Below are positions 1-9,174 of a stretch of DNA of 64,000 nucleotides, in pieces. The first letter of the stretch is position 1, and each line of letters opens with the position of its first letter. The stretch spans positions 41,883 through 105,882 of the forward strand of contig JAFRNM010000021.1 in assembly GCA_017430135.1 (NCBI GenBank), given 5' to 3'. This DNA comes from Clostridia bacterium. Its GTDB lineage: Bacteria > Bacillota > Clostridia > TANB77 > CAG-508. The notes beneath the pieces were generated by a model. It worked only from the letters and a program-made list of their open reading frames with translations. It was not told the origin of the DNA and did no database searches. The position numbers and the translations under genes are program-made.

Positions 1-351
1 ATTATTTCCTGCGTATAGAATTTGTGGAAATTTTCTTTCCTTATCTGGAAGCATATTATAAAAAGTATTTGTAAGACTTTCAATTACAGCCCTGGCTCCT
101 AGATAAGACCCCCCTATTCCTATAACAACTAAAATATCAGATTCTTTTTTAATCTTCTTTGCAGTCTTTTTAATTCTTGCAAATTCTTTTTTATCATAAT
201 TTGTTGGAAGTTCTAACCATCCAACAAAATCAGTTTCATCTTCTGTTCTTTTGTGCATATTTTTATGAATAAGTTCAACCTTTTTCTTATACTCAAGAAT
301 CTCTTTTTCAGTAATACCAGTATTTTCAAAATCAACCTTTAAATTTTTCAT
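1..351 (-). CDS. pgi: Glucose-6-phosphate isomerase, N-terminal part (cut by window edge)
   Basis: The 117 codons present read into the left edge of the window, so the C-terminal part of the gene is missing. The product interconverts glucose 6-phosphate and fructose 6-phosphate in glycolysis and supplies fructose 6-phosphate for amino-sugar synthesis. Residues 78-87 ([10 protein letters not shown]) are the conserved sugar-phosphate isomerase loop, preceded by a typical Pgi N-terminus. The ATG at 349-351 has an AGAGG-type ribosome binding site about nine bases upstream. It is transcribed away from spoIIP's end. The family assignment is firm; only the truncation limits it. Confidence 0.93.
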   Translation of the reverse strand, partial: MKNLKVDFENTGITEKEILEYKKKVELIHKNMHKRTEDETDFVGWLELPTNYDKKEFARIKKTAKKIKKESDILVVIGIGGSYLGARAVIESLTNTFYNMLPDKERKFPQILYAGNN

Positions 352-441
352 TTTCAACGACCTCTTTTCTCTTGTTTTTTACAATGTGATTATATATGAA
401 GTATTTGGCAAATGCAAGCAATTTATAGAAAGTTATATTAA

Positions 442-463
442 AAACTCGGATATATCCGAGTTT
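442..463 (-). terminator. Intrinsic terminator of spoIIP
   Basis: AAACTCGGA/TCCGAGTTT is a perfect 9-bp stem with a 4-base loop, followed on the minus strand by a T-rich run. The stem overlaps the spoIIP stop codon. Confidence 0.8.
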
Positions 464-1667
464 AATGAATAACTTCATCTAAAACCTTTGCCAAATACTT
501 CATACTATTATTACATTGCTCTAGAGTGTTGCCAGTAGCTCCAACTTCAATAATAGAAGCAAATTTTCCAGTATGCTGATTATACCTATATTTTGTAAGT
601 GTCATTGGCTTAAATAGCCCTGGGTACATCTCCTCTGCCTTTTGTTGAACCTTAACTGCAAACTTAAAATTTTGTTTCCAATTAGGATGCCACAATCCAC
701 CTTCACTCGTTCCAATTACAAACATTATTTGAGCTGCAACATCATCTCCAATTTTAACACATGGTGCATAATCACTTCTACTGCCTATTGCATCTCTATG
801 AATATCGAAAATTATATCAGCTGGAGTTTGTTTTAAAATTCCTTCAACAGTAGCTAAAGAATTAGTATAAGAACCATTATATGATGGGTAATCATGATAA
901 GTTTTATCATGTATTACATTATATCCATATTGTTTTAAATGACTTTCAAGTTCATCGCCGACTCTTGCAACTGTAAAATTCAAATCTGTTGTTCTATAAT
1001 TTCCAGTAGGGGTATACGGGAATTTTTCACTTGATGTATAACTTTCGCATGTGTGTGTATGAAACAAGAGAATATTCTTATTTTCGATATTAATATTGGG
1101 TTCCATCATTTCATTGGTCAATTCAAAAGATGTCCCATTTTTTATTTTGACAGCTCCATATTCAGCATTAAAACTAAGATTTATCGGATTTTGAGTAACT
1201 ACTTCTGTTGGTAGTCCAGATTTTGCAAGTTGAACTTTGTTTTCCTGTTCAGAATTATCCTTTGGAGCTGTGTCCTCTTGAATTTGGGGTTCATTATTTT
1301 CAGCTAGTTTTTCTTCTGTTGCACCTTCCTTTTGTTCTGGTGCCAAATTTTCAATCGCACCTATCTGACTTTTTAATATTTCTTCATATATGTTTTTTTC
1401 ATCTTTTCTGGTATCTGGGGCATTATTGTTGTTTACACTACCAACAATTGCTGACGTAGTATCAATACAACCTGTTAAATCATAATCGAATAAGCCTTCA
1501 TTTGGCGGGGCTTCTTGAATTTCACCATCATTTGCATAAACTTGTAAATCCAGCTTTTTTAAATTATTAAAATACTTTGTTAATCCTAATATTGTAATAA
1601 TTGTTAATATCAGAATAACAAAGTATTTAATTAAATCTTTTTTCTTTAAAACCGTAACTCTAAACAT
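462..1667 (-). CDS. spoIIP: Stage II sporulation protein P
   Basis: A 401-residue membrane-anchored peptidoglycan hydrolase. SpoIIP acts with SpoIID and SpoIIM to thin septal wall and drive engulfment of the forespore. One membrane segment lies at residues 12-30, then a low-complexity acidic linker to about 150, then the SpoIIP domain from about 190 to 400. Metal-binding/catalytic landmarks are HTHTCESY (203-210), DIHRD (288-292) and an EVGATGN motif (374-380). The family usually has HTHTSES; here a Cys replaces the Ser. It is monocistronic, with its own terminator overlapping the stop codon. It is strong evidence that the host forms spores. Confidence 0.93.
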   Translation of the reverse strand: MFRVTVLKKKDLIKYFVILILTIITILGLTKYFNNLKKLDLQVYANDGEIQEAPPNEGLFDYDLTGCIDTTSAIVGSVNNNNAPDTRKDEKNIYEEILKSQIGAIENLAPEQKEGATEEKLAENNEPQIQEDTAPKDNSEQENKVQLAKSGLPTEVVTQNPINLSFNAEYGAVKIKNGTSFELTNEMMEPNINIENKNILLFHTHTCESYTSSEKFPYTPTGNYRTTDLNFTVARVGDELESHLKQYGYNVIHDKTYHDYPSYNGSYTNSLATVEGILKQTPADIIFDIHRDAIGSRSDYAPCVKIGDDVAAQIMFVIGTSEGGLWHPNWKQNFKFAVKVQQKAEEMYPGLFKPMTLTKYRYNQHTGKFASIIEVGATGNTLEQCNNSMKYLAKVLDEVIH

Positions 1668-1728
1668 ATATATCTCCTTATATCTTAAGTACCTTATATA
1701 TATGTTTATTCAAGAAAAAGAAAAATAT

Positions 1729-1847
1729 GACTTTTGAGATAAATTTGGGGAACACCCTTGAATTTTGGGACACTCTTAAAAATCAAGGTATTTCAAGAAA
1801 CCTTGATTTTTAAGAGTGTCCCAAAATTCAAGGATGTCCCAAAAGTC
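1729..1847. repeat. Long palindromic element, GAGTGTCCC family, copy 1
   Basis: Perfect 34-bp inverted repeat (1757-1790 against 1800-1833) with a 9-base loop, framed by a further GACTTTTG/CAAAAGTC pair (1729-1736, 1840-1847). Each arm contains TTTTTAAGAGTGTCCC or its complement, which recurs at 43491-43560. It lies downstream of the 1906-2244 gene. Confidence 0.75.
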
Positions 1848-1853
1848 AAGGGC

Positions 1854-1884
1854 AAAAAAAATTCGCAATAAAGCGAATTTTTTT
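1854..1884 (-). terminator. Bidirectional intrinsic terminator
   Basis: AATTCGC/GCGAATT stem with a 6-base loop, flanked by A and T runs on both sides. It serves the membrane-protein gene ending at 1906. Confidence 0.75.
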
Positions 1885-1905
1885 AAATTATTCTAACACA
1901 ACCAT

Positions 1906-2244
1906 TTATATTTTTTTCCAGAACCAATCTAGGCTGTTGCTTATACTTTTTCTGTTATTAGCTTTTGCTTCAACATCATCTGCCCATAAGTATGCAAAGA
2001 ATGATACTAGTAAGAATGCGAAGTCAACTGCTATACATCTTGAAAGTGTTTCTGTTAGATATCTAAATTCCTCAGAAAGTGTTGTTAATTGTGCTACATG
2101 TACAATTAATATTCCTAAATATGCAAATAAAACAATTCCTGCTACTGCACTTCTTTTAATTTCTTGAGATAAGAATATTAATAAAACTGTTGCAGCTACC
2201 ATTAATACCAATGTAATTGGATTTGTAATATCAAATACAAACAT
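1906..2244 (-). CDS. Small multi-pass membrane protein of unknown function
   Basis: Product not recognised. From the ATG at 2242-2244 it encodes 112 residues with three to four hydrophobic segments and a charged C-terminus. I chose this start because AGTGGGGG lies about eight bases upstream. An in-frame ATG 23 codons earlier would add a purely hydrophilic stretch and lacks an obvious ribosome binding site. It lies between glmM and a terminator on the same strand, 122 bases beyond the glmM end, so it may be independently transcribed. No catalytic motif is visible. Confidence 0.7.
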   Translation of the reverse strand: MFVFDITNPITLVLMVAATVLLIFLSQEIKRSAVAGIVLFAYLGILIVHVAQLTTLSEEFRYLTETLSRCIAVDFAFLLVSFFAYLWADDVEAKANNRKSISNSLDWFWKKI

Positions 2245-2366
2245 AATCAATTCCCCCACTTCTCTTTTGTTTTTATCTACAAATATATTATCACTATTTA
2301 TTTTATTATTCAATAAAATATTGATTACATTTTTATTACATTTTTATTACTAGAACATTACATGAA

Positions 2367-3734
2367 TTATCCTAAAGTTTTTTCTATTAAATCTGCAATT
2401 TCTTGCGCTTTTTTCTTAATATATTCTTGATCTTTTCCTTCAATCATTACTCTTACTAGTGGCTCTGTTCCTGATGGCCTTATTAAAACTCTTCCATTTC
2501 CTGCAAATTCAGCTTCTAGTTTTTCAATTGCTGTTTTTATTTCTTCATTTTCTTTGTAATCGTATTTTTTATCATTACTTACTTTTGCGTTTACTAATAC
2601 TTGAGGATATAGTGTAACAATTGAAGCCATTTCAGATGCTTTTTTGCCTTCTTCTAATATAGATTTCATTAACATTAATGATGTTAAAATTCCATCTCCT
2701 GTTGGATTGTAATCTAATAATATTACATGTCCAGATTGTTCTCCACCAAGGTTATATCCATTTTTAAGCATTTCTTCTAGAACGTATCTGTCTCCTACTT
2801 TTGTTTGAACAAGATTTAGGCTATTGGCTTCTGCAAATTTATTCATACCTAAGTTACTCATAACTGTTGCAACTATTGTATTTTTGCTTAGTTTACCATT
2901 TTTTATTAAAGATTTAGCTATAATTGCCATAATTTTATCGCCGTCAATTTCATTTCCATTTTCATCAACAGCTAAACATCTATCTCCGTCACCATCAAAT
3001 GCAACACCCATGCTTAATTTGTTTTCTACTACAAATTTCTTTAAATTATCTAAATGTGTAGATCCACAATTTTCATTTATGTTAATTCCGTCAGGGTTAT
3101 TGCTAATTATTTTGTATTTTATTCCTAATGTTGAAAATACTTTTTCTGCAACTTTATATGTAGCACCATTTGCTGTATCTAATCCTATTACAAAGTCATC
3201 TGTAACAAGTTTTTCCATATCATCATCAAAGTTTTTTCTAAAGAAATATACATATTCTTCAATTAAATCTTCTCTGTATTCTGATATACCAATATGTTCA
3301 TTTACAGCAGTCAATTCATCTAGTTTTCCAGATTCCATTATTTCTTCTATTTCTTCTTCTAATTCATCAGGAATTTTCATACCTTTATTGCTAAAGTATT
3401 TTATTCCATTAAATTCAAATGTATTGTGAGATGCAGAAATTACAACACTTGCATCAGCATTTAACTTTCTTGTTAAATATGCTACACCTGGTGTTGGGAT
3501 TACTCCTAATAATTTAACATTTGCACCATAACTTAAAAATCCTGCTACCATAGCACTTTCTATAAGCGTCCCAGAAAGTCTAGTGTCCCTTCCTATTAAA
3601 ATTGTTGGAGCTCCATCTTTTTTATGTTTTGATAATACATAAGCTCCTGCTTTTGCAACTTTGTACACTAATTCTGGTGTTAAATCAGTATTTGCAATTC
3701 TTCTTATTCCATCTGTTCCAAAATATTTGCGCAT
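2367..3734 (-). CDS. glmM: Phosphoglucosamine mutase
   Basis: Converts glucosamine 6-phosphate to glucosamine 1-phosphate, the committed step toward UDP-GlcNAc for peptidoglycan and capsule. The 455 residues match the family's usual length. The phosphoserine loop ISASHN has its catalytic Ser at about 102, the metal loop DGDGDR is at 247-252, and the phosphate-binding RPSGTEP is near 419-425. The N-terminal signature reads TDGIRR where TDGIRG is more common. It lies 35 bases downstream of the capsule tyrosine phosphatase gene and may be co-transcribed with it, linking precursor supply to capsule control. Confidence 0.95.
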   Translation of the reverse strand: MRKYFGTDGIRRIANTDLTPELVYKVAKAGAYVLSKHKKDGAPTILIGRDTRLSGTLIESAMVAGFLSYGANVKLLGVIPTPGVAYLTRKLNADASVVISASHNTFEFNGIKYFSNKGMKIPDELEEEIEEIMESGKLDELTAVNEHIGISEYREDLIEEYVYFFRKNFDDDMEKLVTDDFVIGLDTANGATYKVAEKVFSTLGIKYKIISNNPDGININENCGSTHLDNLKKFVVENKLSMGVAFDGDGDRCLAVDENGNEIDGDKIMAIIAKSLIKNGKLSKNTIVATVMSNLGMNKFAEANSLNLVQTKVGDRYVLEEMLKNGYNLGGEQSGHVILLDYNPTGDGILTSLMLMKSILEEGKKASEMASIVTLYPQVLVNAKVSNDKKYDYKENEEIKTAIEKLEAEFAGNGRVLIRPSGTEPLVRVMIEGKDQEYIKKKAQEIADLIEKTLG

Positions 3735-3769
3735 TGTTTAATCCTTCTTTCCTTCTAGTTAAAATAATT

Positions 3770-4561
3770 TTATTTATTTAAAAATTTCATATTCATCAAC
3801 ATTTTTTCTTTTAAAGATAATTCGAATTTTTTAGGTGTATCTACATCAATCCTTTTATTAGCTAATGCTAAGGTAGGATTTGTTGTAGTAATCTCATGTA
3901 ACTTTTCTTCACCTATAATTTTTCTTATCTCCATTAAGCACTCAGGAATGTTTTTATAGATAGTATTTTGTCTATGAACATCTGTGCCTAAAAAATGAAC
4001 ATATTTATTTTCAAACATCTTTTTAACAAATATCTTTGCTGAATTTCCATATTGTCCAATTATACTTCCAAAATTACATTGCATTAAAACTCCTTTTTGT
4101 GCTAAATCATAAAGTAATTCTGGTTCCTTTCTTATAAAAGAATATCTTTCCGGATGTGCTAAAATTGGTACAATTTTATATTGTTGCATTTCATAAATGA
4201 TGTCATATAAATTTAATGGCTCTGCATTTAAAGGTAATTCAAATAAAACATAACTTGTATTATTTATAGTAGATGCCTTTGCATTTTCTAATAGTTTTAT
4301 TAAATTTTCAGACATATATATTTCGTTTCCTAAATATAATTTCCCATCATAATTTTTTATAAATAAATTTTTGGAAATTGCATCTAACCATACTTCTCTT
4401 TCTGCAACGTCAGTTTCATAATATCCTTCCATGTAATGCGGGGTAAGGACAATCTTGTCAAACCCCGCCCTTTTAGCTTCTTCTATAAGATTAAATGTTT
4501 CTTCTATGTCTCTTGCACCATCATCAATATTTGGTAAAATATGTGTATGAAAATCTATCAT
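3770..4561 (-). CDS. cpsB: CpsB/CapC-type protein-tyrosine phosphatase (PHP family)
   Basis: A 263-residue manganese-type PHP phosphatase that dephosphorylates the capsule tyrosine kinase. The N-terminal FHTHILPNIDDGA (4-16) supplies the first metal ligands. LTPHY, a HPERY motif and GTDVHR carry further histidines and aspartates. It follows the kinase gene by two bases and precedes glmM, the order of a Wzd/Wze/Wzb-type regulatory unit. The homologous YwqE and CpsB proteins are cytoplasmic. Confidence 0.92.
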   Translation of the reverse strand: MIDFHTHILPNIDDGARDIEETFNLIEEAKRAGFDKIVLTPHYMEGYYETDVAEREVWLDAISKNLFIKNYDGKLYLGNEIYMSENLIKLLENAKASTINNTSYVLFELPLNAEPLNLYDIIYEMQQYKIVPILAHPERYSFIRKEPELLYDLAQKGVLMQCNFGSIIGQYGNSAKIFVKKMFENKYVHFLGTDVHRQNTIYKNIPECLMEIRKIIGEEKLHEITTTNPTLALANKRIDVDTPKKFELSLKEKMLMNMKFLNK

Positions 4562-4563
4562 TT

Positions 4564-6123
4564 TTAGTATTTCTCCCCTTGTCTACGTTTTTCTGATTCT
4601 ATATATTCATTTACTTGTCTAAGTATTTCCTTTGTTTTTTCATCCATGTTTTGGTCTATTTTTACTTCTGATATTCTTCCTTCTCCTTGAACATGAGCTT
4701 CTATTTCCTGATATTTTTTTTCATTTCTATTATAATTTTTATAAGTAGAATTTTCATTAAAGTTTTCATCTGAATAATTAGTTTTAAAACCTTGATTGTG
4801 GTTATTATGTTTTTTATTCTTGAATTTATTCTTATTTTTCTTTTTAAAACTACTATATGGTTCCTTATATTCTACTTTAGAATTATAATCTAATTCTGGT
4901 TCCTTATACTCTATTTTAGAGCTATTGTCAAATTGAGGTTCCTTATATTCTTCTTTAGAATTATAGTTGAATTGTGGTTCTTTATAATTATCTTCAGCAG
5001 TATAATTATAATCTTCACTTTTAAATGATTTAGGAACTTCATCTGTAACATCGTTTTCAAGAATTTGCTCAGATTCGAATTCCTTTTTATACTCTTTTTC
5101 TTCTTCGACTTTAGAATTTGACTGTTCTTTTTTATTGTCAAATTCACTAGCCAAATTATCCTCATTTTCAATATACTCTGTATATTCTTCTTTAAAATCT
5201 ATTTTTTTATTTTCAAATTTATTATCTACTACCTCATTTGAATTATTTATTTCATGTGTTTTAAGAGGTTCAAACGACATTGTTTTGTCATTTTCTTCAT
5301 CCAAAAAATCAATATCATTGCTTACTTCAAAATTCTCTTTTTCACGATTATTAAAGAAGCTAGTAAAATATTCTTCAATCTTTTTTGATTCCTTTTTGCT
5401 CTTTTTCTTCATATTATTGCCTGAAATTGAGCCATAATAGTAAGATTGATTATATTTTTTTGAAGAAACATCCATCTTGTTTACTACAACGCCAGCTATT
5501 CTTCCCCCAACATTTTGAATATTTTTTACAATTCTGACAAGACTATCTTTTTTAGTTTCTTTTTGAGCAGTTATAATCATTGTTGAATCAACTATTCTAG
5601 ATAGAATTATAGCATCTGTTACTAAATCGCATGGTGTACCATCTATAATTACTAAATCGCACATCGTTTTTAGCTCTTGTAGAAGATTTTTCATTCTACG
5701 AGATACTAGTAATTCAGATGGGTTTGGTGGAACATTACCAGCTGTTAGTATATGTAAATTTTCTATATCTGTTTCTTGTATGTACTTTGCAATATTTACA
5801 TCTTCTGAATTCTCCATGTCATCTACACCTATGTTAGATAAATAGTTAGATAACCCTGGTTTTGGTAATACTCCAAATATACTATATTGTCTACCTTTTC
5901 TCATGTCAGCATCTATTAAAACTACTCTTTTCCCAGCTTGTGCAAATGTAACAGCTAAATTGGCTGTAATCCAGCTTTTTCCTTCCCCAGGAAAAGTTGA
6001 TGTTAATAATAATGTTTTTAATTTTCTATCTGTATTCATAAATTGTATATTAGTTCTTAATGTTCTAAAAATTTCAGATACAGGAGATTTAGGATCTTCA
6101 TATGTTAATAATTCTTTTTTCAT
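4564..6123 (-). CDS. cpsD: Bacterial tyrosine kinase (CpsD/CapB type) with very long repetitive tail
   Basis: A BY-kinase that autophosphorylates on a C-terminal tyrosine cluster and controls polysaccharide export and length with its membrane activator. Walker A (PGEGKS, 45-50), Walker A' (VVLIDADMRKG, 67-77) and the Walker B segment VIIDGTP (158-164) lie in the first 230 residues, the normal length of the family. The other ~280 residues are acidic and low-complexity. They contain four or five repeats of the form EYKEPxFxxxSK and end in a basic, Asn/Tyr-rich segment. Its start overlaps the stop of cpsC by one base (TAATG), so translation is coupled. Confidence 0.9.
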   Translation of the reverse strand: MKKELLTYEDPKSPVSEIFRTLRTNIQFMNTDRKLKTLLLTSTFPGEGKSWITANLAVTFAQAGKRVVLIDADMRKGRQYSIFGVLPKPGLSNYLSNIGVDDMENSEDVNIAKYIQETDIENLHILTAGNVPPNPSELLVSRRMKNLLQELKTMCDLVIIDGTPCDLVTDAIILSRIVDSTMIITAQKETKKDSLVRIVKNIQNVGGRIAGVVVNKMDVSSKKYNQSYYYGSISGNNMKKKSKKESKKIEEYFTSFFNNREKENFEVSNDIDFLDEENDKTMSFEPLKTHEINNSNEVVDNKFENKKIDFKEEYTEYIENEDNLASEFDNKKEQSNSKVEEEKEYKKEFESEQILENDVTDEVPKSFKSEDYNYTAEDNYKEPQFNYNSKEEYKEPQFDNSSKIEYKEPELDYNSKVEYKEPYSSFKKKNKNKFKNKKHNNHNQGFKTNYSDENFNENSTYKNYNRNEKKYQEIEAHVQGEGRISEVKIDQNMDEKTKEILRQVNEYIESEKRRQGEKY

Positions 6124-6830
6124 TATCTTCTCTTACCTCCTTTATCTTCTGGATCATAAAATGGAATTATTGCTAAAACTGGTACATCTAATAATTTTTC
6201 TACATCTTCTGCAGATTTTACAGTTGTATCTAGCATATTTAGTAATAAAACGTAAATTACAGAAATAACAATTCCACCAAAAGCAAAAATAATTATATCT
6301 CTAGTATGATGTATATTAGATGGCGCATCTGGGATTTCTGCTTCATCCACTATATGAACATTGCTTAAACTATACATTTCTGTAACATTTTCTATAAAAA
6401 CTTTCGCTGTTTCGTTTGCAATTCTTGTTGCTACCGCTGGGTCACTGTTTGTTATTTTTATCTCTATCAACTCAGTATCTTTTACAGAACTTACTGTTAC
6501 ATTTTGTCTTAATTTATCTTCATCAATTTTAATTCCTAAATTAGAAATAACTTTTCTTAAAACCTTTTTACTTTTTACTAACTCACTATATGTAGATACT
6601 AATTTTGAGTTTAAAGTTATGTCTGATGTTGTGATTGTGTCATCACCATTTTGATTTTTGGGATTTTCAATTTTTGCTAAAACTAGCGTGGTTGAAGAGG
6701 TGTAAACAGGTTTTACAAAACCTAGTGTATAAACAGCTCCAACAATCATAAATATAGCTGTAATCATTATAATTTGGACTTTTTTGTTCCAAAACAAATT
6801 AAAAATTTCTTTTAAATCTAGTTCTTCCAT
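6123..6830 (-). CDS. cpsC: Capsular polysaccharide chain-length determinant / kinase activator (Wzz family)
   Basis: A 235-residue polysaccharide co-polymerase with two membrane helices (about 18-38 and 178-198) around an extracytoplasmic coiled region. In Firmicutes such proteins (CpsC, CapA) set chain length and activate the CpsD kinase through their cytoplasmic C-terminus. The N-terminal IFNLFWNKK motif leading into the first helix is typical. It is the first gene of the cpsC-cpsD-cpsB-glmM run, with a GGAGG ribosome binding site and a promoter at 6871-6899. Confidence 0.9.
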   Translation of the reverse strand: MEELDLKEIFNLFWNKKVQIIMITAIFMIVGAVYTLGFVKPVYTSSTTLVLAKIENPKNQNGDDTITTSDITLNSKLVSTYSELVKSKKVLRKVISNLGIKIDEDKLRQNVTVSSVKDTELIEIKITNSDPAVATRIANETAKVFIENVTEMYSLSNVHIVDEAEIPDAPSNIHHTRDIIIFAFGGIVISVIYVLLLNMLDTTVKSAEDVEKLLDVPVLAIIPFYDPEDKGGKRR

Positions 6831-6870
6831 TTTTCCTCCTAAATTTTTATTTTTTCTTTCGCACTTTTAT

Positions 6871-6899
6871 AGTATATATATAATAAAGAAAATTTTCAA
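6871..6899 (-). promoter_or_regulatory. Sigma-A promoter of cpsCDB-glmM
   Basis: On the minus strand, TTGAAA (6894-6899), a 17-base spacer and TATACT (6871-6876), 41 bases before the cpsC start. Confidence 0.6.
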
Positions 6900-6918
6900 G
6901 ATTTTTGTCGAATTTTTT

Positions 6919-7884
6919 TTACTTTTTTTCTGTGATTTTGTTATTATTTTTTTCTGCTAATAATTTGGGGTTTTTATCTTTTTTCTTTCTATTCTTTATT
7001 CTCTTCTTTTTACTCTTATACGCAGGCTTATCTGTTTTATCTTCATTTACACCTTGGTATTTAAAATAATTATGTACTAAATTTGAAACAAAGATTAAGA
7101 CAAATCCTCCAAAGAACATTAGTAAGCCTTTGCCAACAATTTGCCCCAATATTGCACTAAGAATTTCTCTTATAACAAAAGAAAATGCTTCATTTAAGAT
7201 TGTAATCGTTTGAATATTTATTTTTGTATTTACAAATATATTCATAATTATAAAGAATAATCCTGTTGTAAATAAAGAAAATCCAATAAATGAAATGAGT
7301 CTATAAAATCTTTTGCCACATGTAACCATTAGCCCAAATAGAGAAACTGCAGCAAATATTAGAACTAGTTTATTTGTTACATCTAATACAAAAGAAAATT
7401 TATGACATGCATTAAAAATTTCTTTTTCATAGTCAAAATGAGCAATTGCATTTAAGTATTCTTTTGCCACTTCATCTACAAATGCATTTAAAGAAGCTTT
7501 TTGTTCTTCTGTTACAAGCATTCCTTGAGTTGCAGTATCAATATTAGCATGTAGTTTTGTTTTTAAACTATCAGCATTTACTGTTTCTTCTATATTACTA
7601 TAAATATTAGTTAATATTTTTTGAGTATCATTAACTATGTCTTCCCTTGTAATAATTCCCTCTAAAACGCTTTTATCTAGCCCAGATTGAATTATATAAT
7701 TTTCAAAATTGCTTGTTGCATAACCATATATTTTATCATAATATCCTGTTTCATCTATTACTTTCAACACATAATTTTTATCAAATAATGTTGAAGAAAA
7801 AGTGTTTATTACAAAATAAATGATTAAAGATATAGCTAAAACAGAAGCAAATACGTATCTAAAAACTGATTTAACTTTTTTCAC
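6919..7884 (-). CDS. Membrane protein of unknown function, downstream of sortase
   Basis: Not assigned to a family. The 321 residues have one N-terminal membrane helix (about 10-30), an extracytoplasmic helical domain of about 130 residues, then three membrane helices (about 168-188, 198-220, 235-270). The C-terminal tail is strongly basic (KSKKKRIKNRKKK). The start is a GTG at 7882-7884, chosen because AAGGAG lies nine bases upstream. It is the last gene of the substrate-sortase unit, 26 bases after the sortase gene, so it may assist anchoring or sense the envelope. That role is inference from position. Confidence 0.75.
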   Translation of the reverse strand: MKKVKSVFRYVFASVLAISLIIYFVINTFSSTLFDKNYVLKVIDETGYYDKIYGYATSNFENYIIQSGLDKSVLEGIITREDIVNDTQKILTNIYSNIEETVNADSLKTKLHANIDTATQGMLVTEEQKASLNAFVDEVAKEYLNAIAHFDYEKEIFNACHKFSFVLDVTNKLVLIFAAVSLFGLMVTCGKRFYRLISFIGFSLFTTGLFFIIMNIFVNTKINIQTITILNEAFSFVIREILSAILGQIVGKGLLMFFGGFVLIFVSNLVHNYFKYQGVNEDKTDKPAYKSKKKRIKNRKKKDKNPKLLAEKNNNKITEKK

Positions 7885-7910
7885 CTTTTATTCTCCTTTT
7901 CATACAAAAT

Positions 7911-8540
7911 TTATTCAGTTACTCTCTCTGCATATACTACATATCTTTGTGTTGCATAACCAATATTATTAAATGGATAACATGTGTATACCATTAATAT
8001 TTCTTTATCTCTTTGAACTGGAAGTTTATCCAATTCTTTTTCATTTATTAACTGCATGTCATAAATTTTGTATTTAAACTCTCCATAAGTTGTTTTAACA
8101 ATTATTTCATTTCCAACTTGTAGCTCTGAGAATTTTCTAAAAACATTTTCACTGTTATGTCCCATGTATATTATAGAGCCACCTTCTCCCGGAAAATAGC
8201 TTCCACTAGAATGTCCTACTCCATTTTTTAGAATTTCTAATGTATCTCCAAAATATACAGGCAAATCAACTCCTATTTGAGGAATTTCGATTGTTGCATA
8301 TTTTGAACCATAATCTGGATAACTAGCTAGCTTTTGATTTTCGTTTATTGTTGTTTCTTTAAATTCAGTTTCAGTTTCTTGTTTAATATCAATAGCTACT
8401 CTATTAGCTAATGTTATTGTTTGTTCTATTTGTGCCCCAGCAAATATATTTACACAAACAATAATAGCTATTGTAACAAATAAAGCAACTATTATGCTTA
8501 TAATAGTTGCTTTTATTGTTTTTCCTAAAAACTTAGGCAT
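7911..8540 (-). CDS. Sortase (class D-like)
   Basis: A cysteine transpeptidase that cleaves C-terminal sorting signals and links surface proteins to the cell wall. It has an N-terminal signal anchor (10-34) and a sortase fold from about 78 to 207. The catalytic triad is visible as His128 (YMGHN), Cys187 (VYTCYPF) and Arg199 (TQRYVVY). The length of 209 residues is usual. Its ATG overlaps the end of the preceding substrate gene by eight bases, so the two are translationally coupled. This strongly suggests it is a dedicated rather than a housekeeping sortase. Class D is judged from size and motif layout only. Confidence 0.88.
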   Translation of the reverse strand: MPKFLGKTIKATIISIIVALFVTIAIIVCVNIFAGAQIEQTITLANRVAIDIKQETETEFKETTINENQKLASYPDYGSKYATIEIPQIGVDLPVYFGDTLEILKNGVGHSSGSYFPGEGGSIIYMGHNSENVFRKFSELQVGNEIIVKTTYGEFKYKIYDMQLINEKELDKLPVQRDKEILMVYTCYPFNNIGYATQRYVVYAERVTE

Positions 8541-9051
8541 TAGCTAATTTCTTTCTAGCAATAAATCCTGCAGCTAGGGCTACTACTGCAACTGAAGAAA
8601 CAACTAAAGCTATATTTGATTCATTACCTGTATAACTTAATTTGTCGTTAAAGTCTAGCACGTCTTCAACTTTTCCATTATAATAAATTGTAACTTTAGC
8701 ACCATCCCATGAAATTTTTACATTTAATATTGCTGCTGCTTCTGTTGCTAAATCTTGAATTTTCTTTAAATCAGCTGATGATAATTTCCCTATATTTGTA
8801 ACTCCTGCTTTTTCTAATACAGATACTACTTCATCTACTTTTGCCATTACAGCATCAGCTTGTGCATCTGTTGCTGGATGTTTTGATAAATATCTTTCCA
8901 TTTTTACTTTGTGACCTTCTGTAACTCCGTATTTTGAGCCTTTTTCATATATTAAGTTTGGTAATTCAGCTCCTGTTGCTGCATTAACCATTGTTGTAGC
9001 AAAAACAGCTACCATAACGAATAAAATTGTTGCTAATAAAATTTTTTTCAT
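8533..9051 (-). CDS. Small secreted protein with a sortase sorting signal
   Basis: 172 residues with a signal peptide (1-24, cleavage near VNA-ATG), a helical charged domain, and a C-terminal cell-wall sorting signal. The signal is LSYTG at 138-142, a hydrophobic segment 147-164 and a basic tail RKK. The usual motif is LPXTG, so Ser replaces Pro. The mature domain has no motif I recognise. It lies directly before the sortase gene and overlaps it, which makes it the probable substrate. The start is supported by GGGAGG and the promoter at 9084-9112. Confidence 0.8.
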   Translation of the reverse strand: MKKILLATILFVMVAVFATTMVNAATGAELPNLIYEKGSKYGVTEGHKVKMERYLSKHPATDAQADAVMAKVDEVVSVLEKAGVTNIGKLSSADLKKIQDLATEAAAILNVKISWDGAKVTIYYNGKVEDVLDFNDKLSYTGNESNIALVVSSVAVVALAAGFIARKKLANA

Positions 9052-9083
9052 TATAAAATTCCTCCCTTGTTAAATCTTTTTTA

Positions 9084-9112
9084 ATTATAACATTTAAAAA
9101 TTTTGAATGCAA
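9084..9112 (-). promoter_or_regulatory. Sigma-A promoter of the substrate-sortase operon
   Basis: Minus strand TTGCAT (9107-9112), 17-base spacer, TATAAT (9084-9089), about 30 bases before the start codon. Confidence 0.65.
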
Positions 9113-9140
9113 TAGTTTTTGAAAAAACTTTTATTTTTTT

Positions 9141-9174
9141 TAAAAAAGAAAACTTACTATACTGATAAGTTTTC
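9141..9174 (-). terminator. Terminator of Rpn module copy 1
   Basis: GAAAACTTA/TAAGTTTTC stem with a 9-base loop and a T-run on the minus strand. An almost identical hairpin follows the second Rpn copy near 14041-14069. Confidence 0.7.

Noticed and set aside
642..1459. Plus-strand open frames opposite spoIIP, and many similar ones opposite other genes
   Set aside because: They lack ribosome binding sites and domains and are mirror frames of AT-rich genes on the other strand.
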